From positions 1 through 7,152 of the forward strand of contig JAISTU010000218.1 of NCBI GenBank assembly GCA_031272415.1: 7,152 nt of DNA. The letters are read 5' to 3'. Positions 6,318 to 7,152 of the stretch are shown piece after piece; position 1 is the first letter of the stretch; each line of letters begins with the position of its first letter. A model generated the notes under the pieces. It was not told the DNA's origin, ran no database searches, and saw only the letters and a list, made by a program, of their open reading frames with translations. Source of the stretch: Bacteroidales bacterium (lineage in GTDB: Bacteria > Bacteroidota > Bacteroidia > Bacteroidales > WCHB1-69). Position numbers and translations under genes: made by a program.

Positions 6318-6653
6318 TTATTTTTGATACATCCTGTAGCGATTATCTCGGCAATAGCCATTTCTTTCTCCTTCAAACAAAGTACCAAAAGACCATTCGC
6401 CTTTTTTCCTATCGCCATAATGACTTGCAGCATATTTTGCGGGGTGCACTATAGTAGCACCGACATCGTCTGAAAATAAATTTTGCCGATTTAAGGCTGC
6501 TATTTCATCAGTAATATCATATAAAAAACCAGCATGGCGTCCTGATTTATCAAAATCTATTTCTTGCATCAGGTATTGATGACCGTGTTTTAATTCATGT
6601 GCTAATATTTGCATTGTTGTGAAATTAGGTAAACTACCTATATCAAGAAAAAA
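6318..6653 (-). CDS. Detached C-terminal HELKH metallopeptidase-like domain of the rhs gene
   Basis: This is the second half of the broken rhs frame, entered after the homopolymer at 6648-6653. It reads FLDIGSLPNFTTMQ, then ILAHELKHGHQY, then GFLYDITDEIAALNRQNLF, and ends in a basic tail (NRYRMYQK). HELKH (6585-6599) is an HExxH zinc site, and the Asp-Glu in TDEIAA is a candidate for the third ligand. No credible start belongs to this piece: a TTG at 6674 overlaps the upstream frame, and the first ATG (6614) would cut off the strand before the motif. Similar HELKH-plus-DE domains occur at the C-termini of Bacteroidota RHS proteins, as far as I recall. Peptidase toxin activity is inferred, not shown. 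Confidence 0.65.
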   Translation of the reverse strand, partial: FFLDIGSLPNFTTMQILAHELKHGHQYLMQEIDFDKSGRHAGFLYDITDEIAALNRQNLFSDDVGATIVHPAKYAASHYGDRKKGEWSFGTLFEGERNGYCRDNRYRMYQK

Positions 6654-7152
6654 CTTCGTTGTTTGTTGCACCAAGTGTAGTCATACCGCCCGTTGTTGAG
6701 GATGTTAACATGCCATCAGGGATGTTATTACCCATTCGTATTGTAAACATTACTTCCGAGGCTTCCATTTGTCGTAATTCTGTTTGTGCAGCCGTATAGC
6801 CTGCCAAATTTTGTTTTGCATTATTAAGCATTCTACCTGCCAATCCTCCTTTTTTTCCTGTTGCCAATTTTGCATCATATCTTGCTTGTCGTTTATCCAC
6901 AGTTAATTGGGCAGAGTTGACTTTTGTGGCAATAGTTGATTTTAAATCTTGATATGCTTTGTTTTCTGTTGCCCCCGCACCTCTAACCGTATCTCCTGTC
7001 GGATCTATGCGACACACGGGGGTGTTCCCACAATACGCATACGGAGACATAGACGGCATCTTTGAGAAATATTTATCCCGACTAATAAATGTCGGTGGTG
7101 CATGGTATCTATGCTCAAAATAATACATCCCACTTTCTTCGTCCAATTCTTT
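6643..7152 (-). pseudogene. RHS repeat-associated core protein, 3' part, frameshifted
   Basis: The frame enters from beyond the window edge, so the start is not visible; a TTG at 7146 is internal. It opens with KELDEESGMYYFEHRYH, continues with SMSPYAYCGNTPV and DPTGD, which together are the conserved end of the RHS core that encloses and releases the C-terminal domain. About 110 variable residues follow, Ala/Lys-rich and helical (TVDKRQARYDAKLATGKKGG), leading to GATNNEVFS and a stop at 6643-6645. The stop follows six T on the coding strand. With five T the frame continues as NNEVFLDIGSLPNF into the HELKH domain, so this is one gene broken by a one-base insertion or a sequencing error. RHS proteins are large secreted toxin carriers; the secretion route is not visible here. 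Confidence 0.75.

Noticed and set aside
6643..6674. Programmed +1 frameshifting as the settled explanation of the rhs break
   Set aside because: The T-run would allow it, but no stimulatory element or rare-codon pause is evident; a homopolymer indel is simpler.

Overview
The window reads as AT-rich chromosomal DNA from a member of the Bacteroidota, most likely a Bacteroidales-type bacterium. Three points support this. Promoter-like sites match the Bacteroidota -7 consensus TAnnTTTG, genes lack clear Shine-Dalgarno sequences, and one gene is an RHS protein of the type common in Bacteroidota (core ending in SPYAYCGNTPV then DPTGD). No genus can be named from this sequence alone.

Layout: bases 1-169 hold the end of a 54-bp repeat array, a 7-bp tandem repeat and a promoter. 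Bases 170-1694 are a tight plus-strand operon: ruvX, def (peptide deformylase, 4-bp stop/start overlap) and a small TPR lipoprotein. Bases 1695-2020 are a gene-free spacer made almost entirely of repeats: an inverted copy of the 7-bp repeat tract, a GC-rich hairpin and a second copy of the 54-bp repeat. A promoter nearly identical to the one before ruvX closes it. Bases 2021-4321 are lpdA and fabD, 21 bp apart. A 12-bp hairpin then separates fabD from a convergent minus-strand gene for a MltD-type lytic transglycosylase (4368-5366). A second spacer (5367-5627) carries that gene's likely promoter and more repeats. The right end (5628-7152) is a minus-strand pair: the 3' end of an rhs gene entering from beyond the window, then a small lipoprotein gene 9 bp downstream.

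The left and middle genes are housekeeping: Holliday-junction/rRNA-processing nuclease, N-terminal deformylation, a lipoamide dehydrogenase, fatty-acid initiation and peptidoglycan turnover. The accessory part is the right end. There the RHS C-terminal domain carries an HELKH zinc-peptidase motif, and the neighbouring lipoprotein is a plausible but unproven immunity partner. The rhs frame is broken by one extra base in a six-base homopolymer; removing it joins the two halves into a sensible protein. The clearest unexplained structure is the set of repeats that sit directly beside promoters of near-identical sequence.
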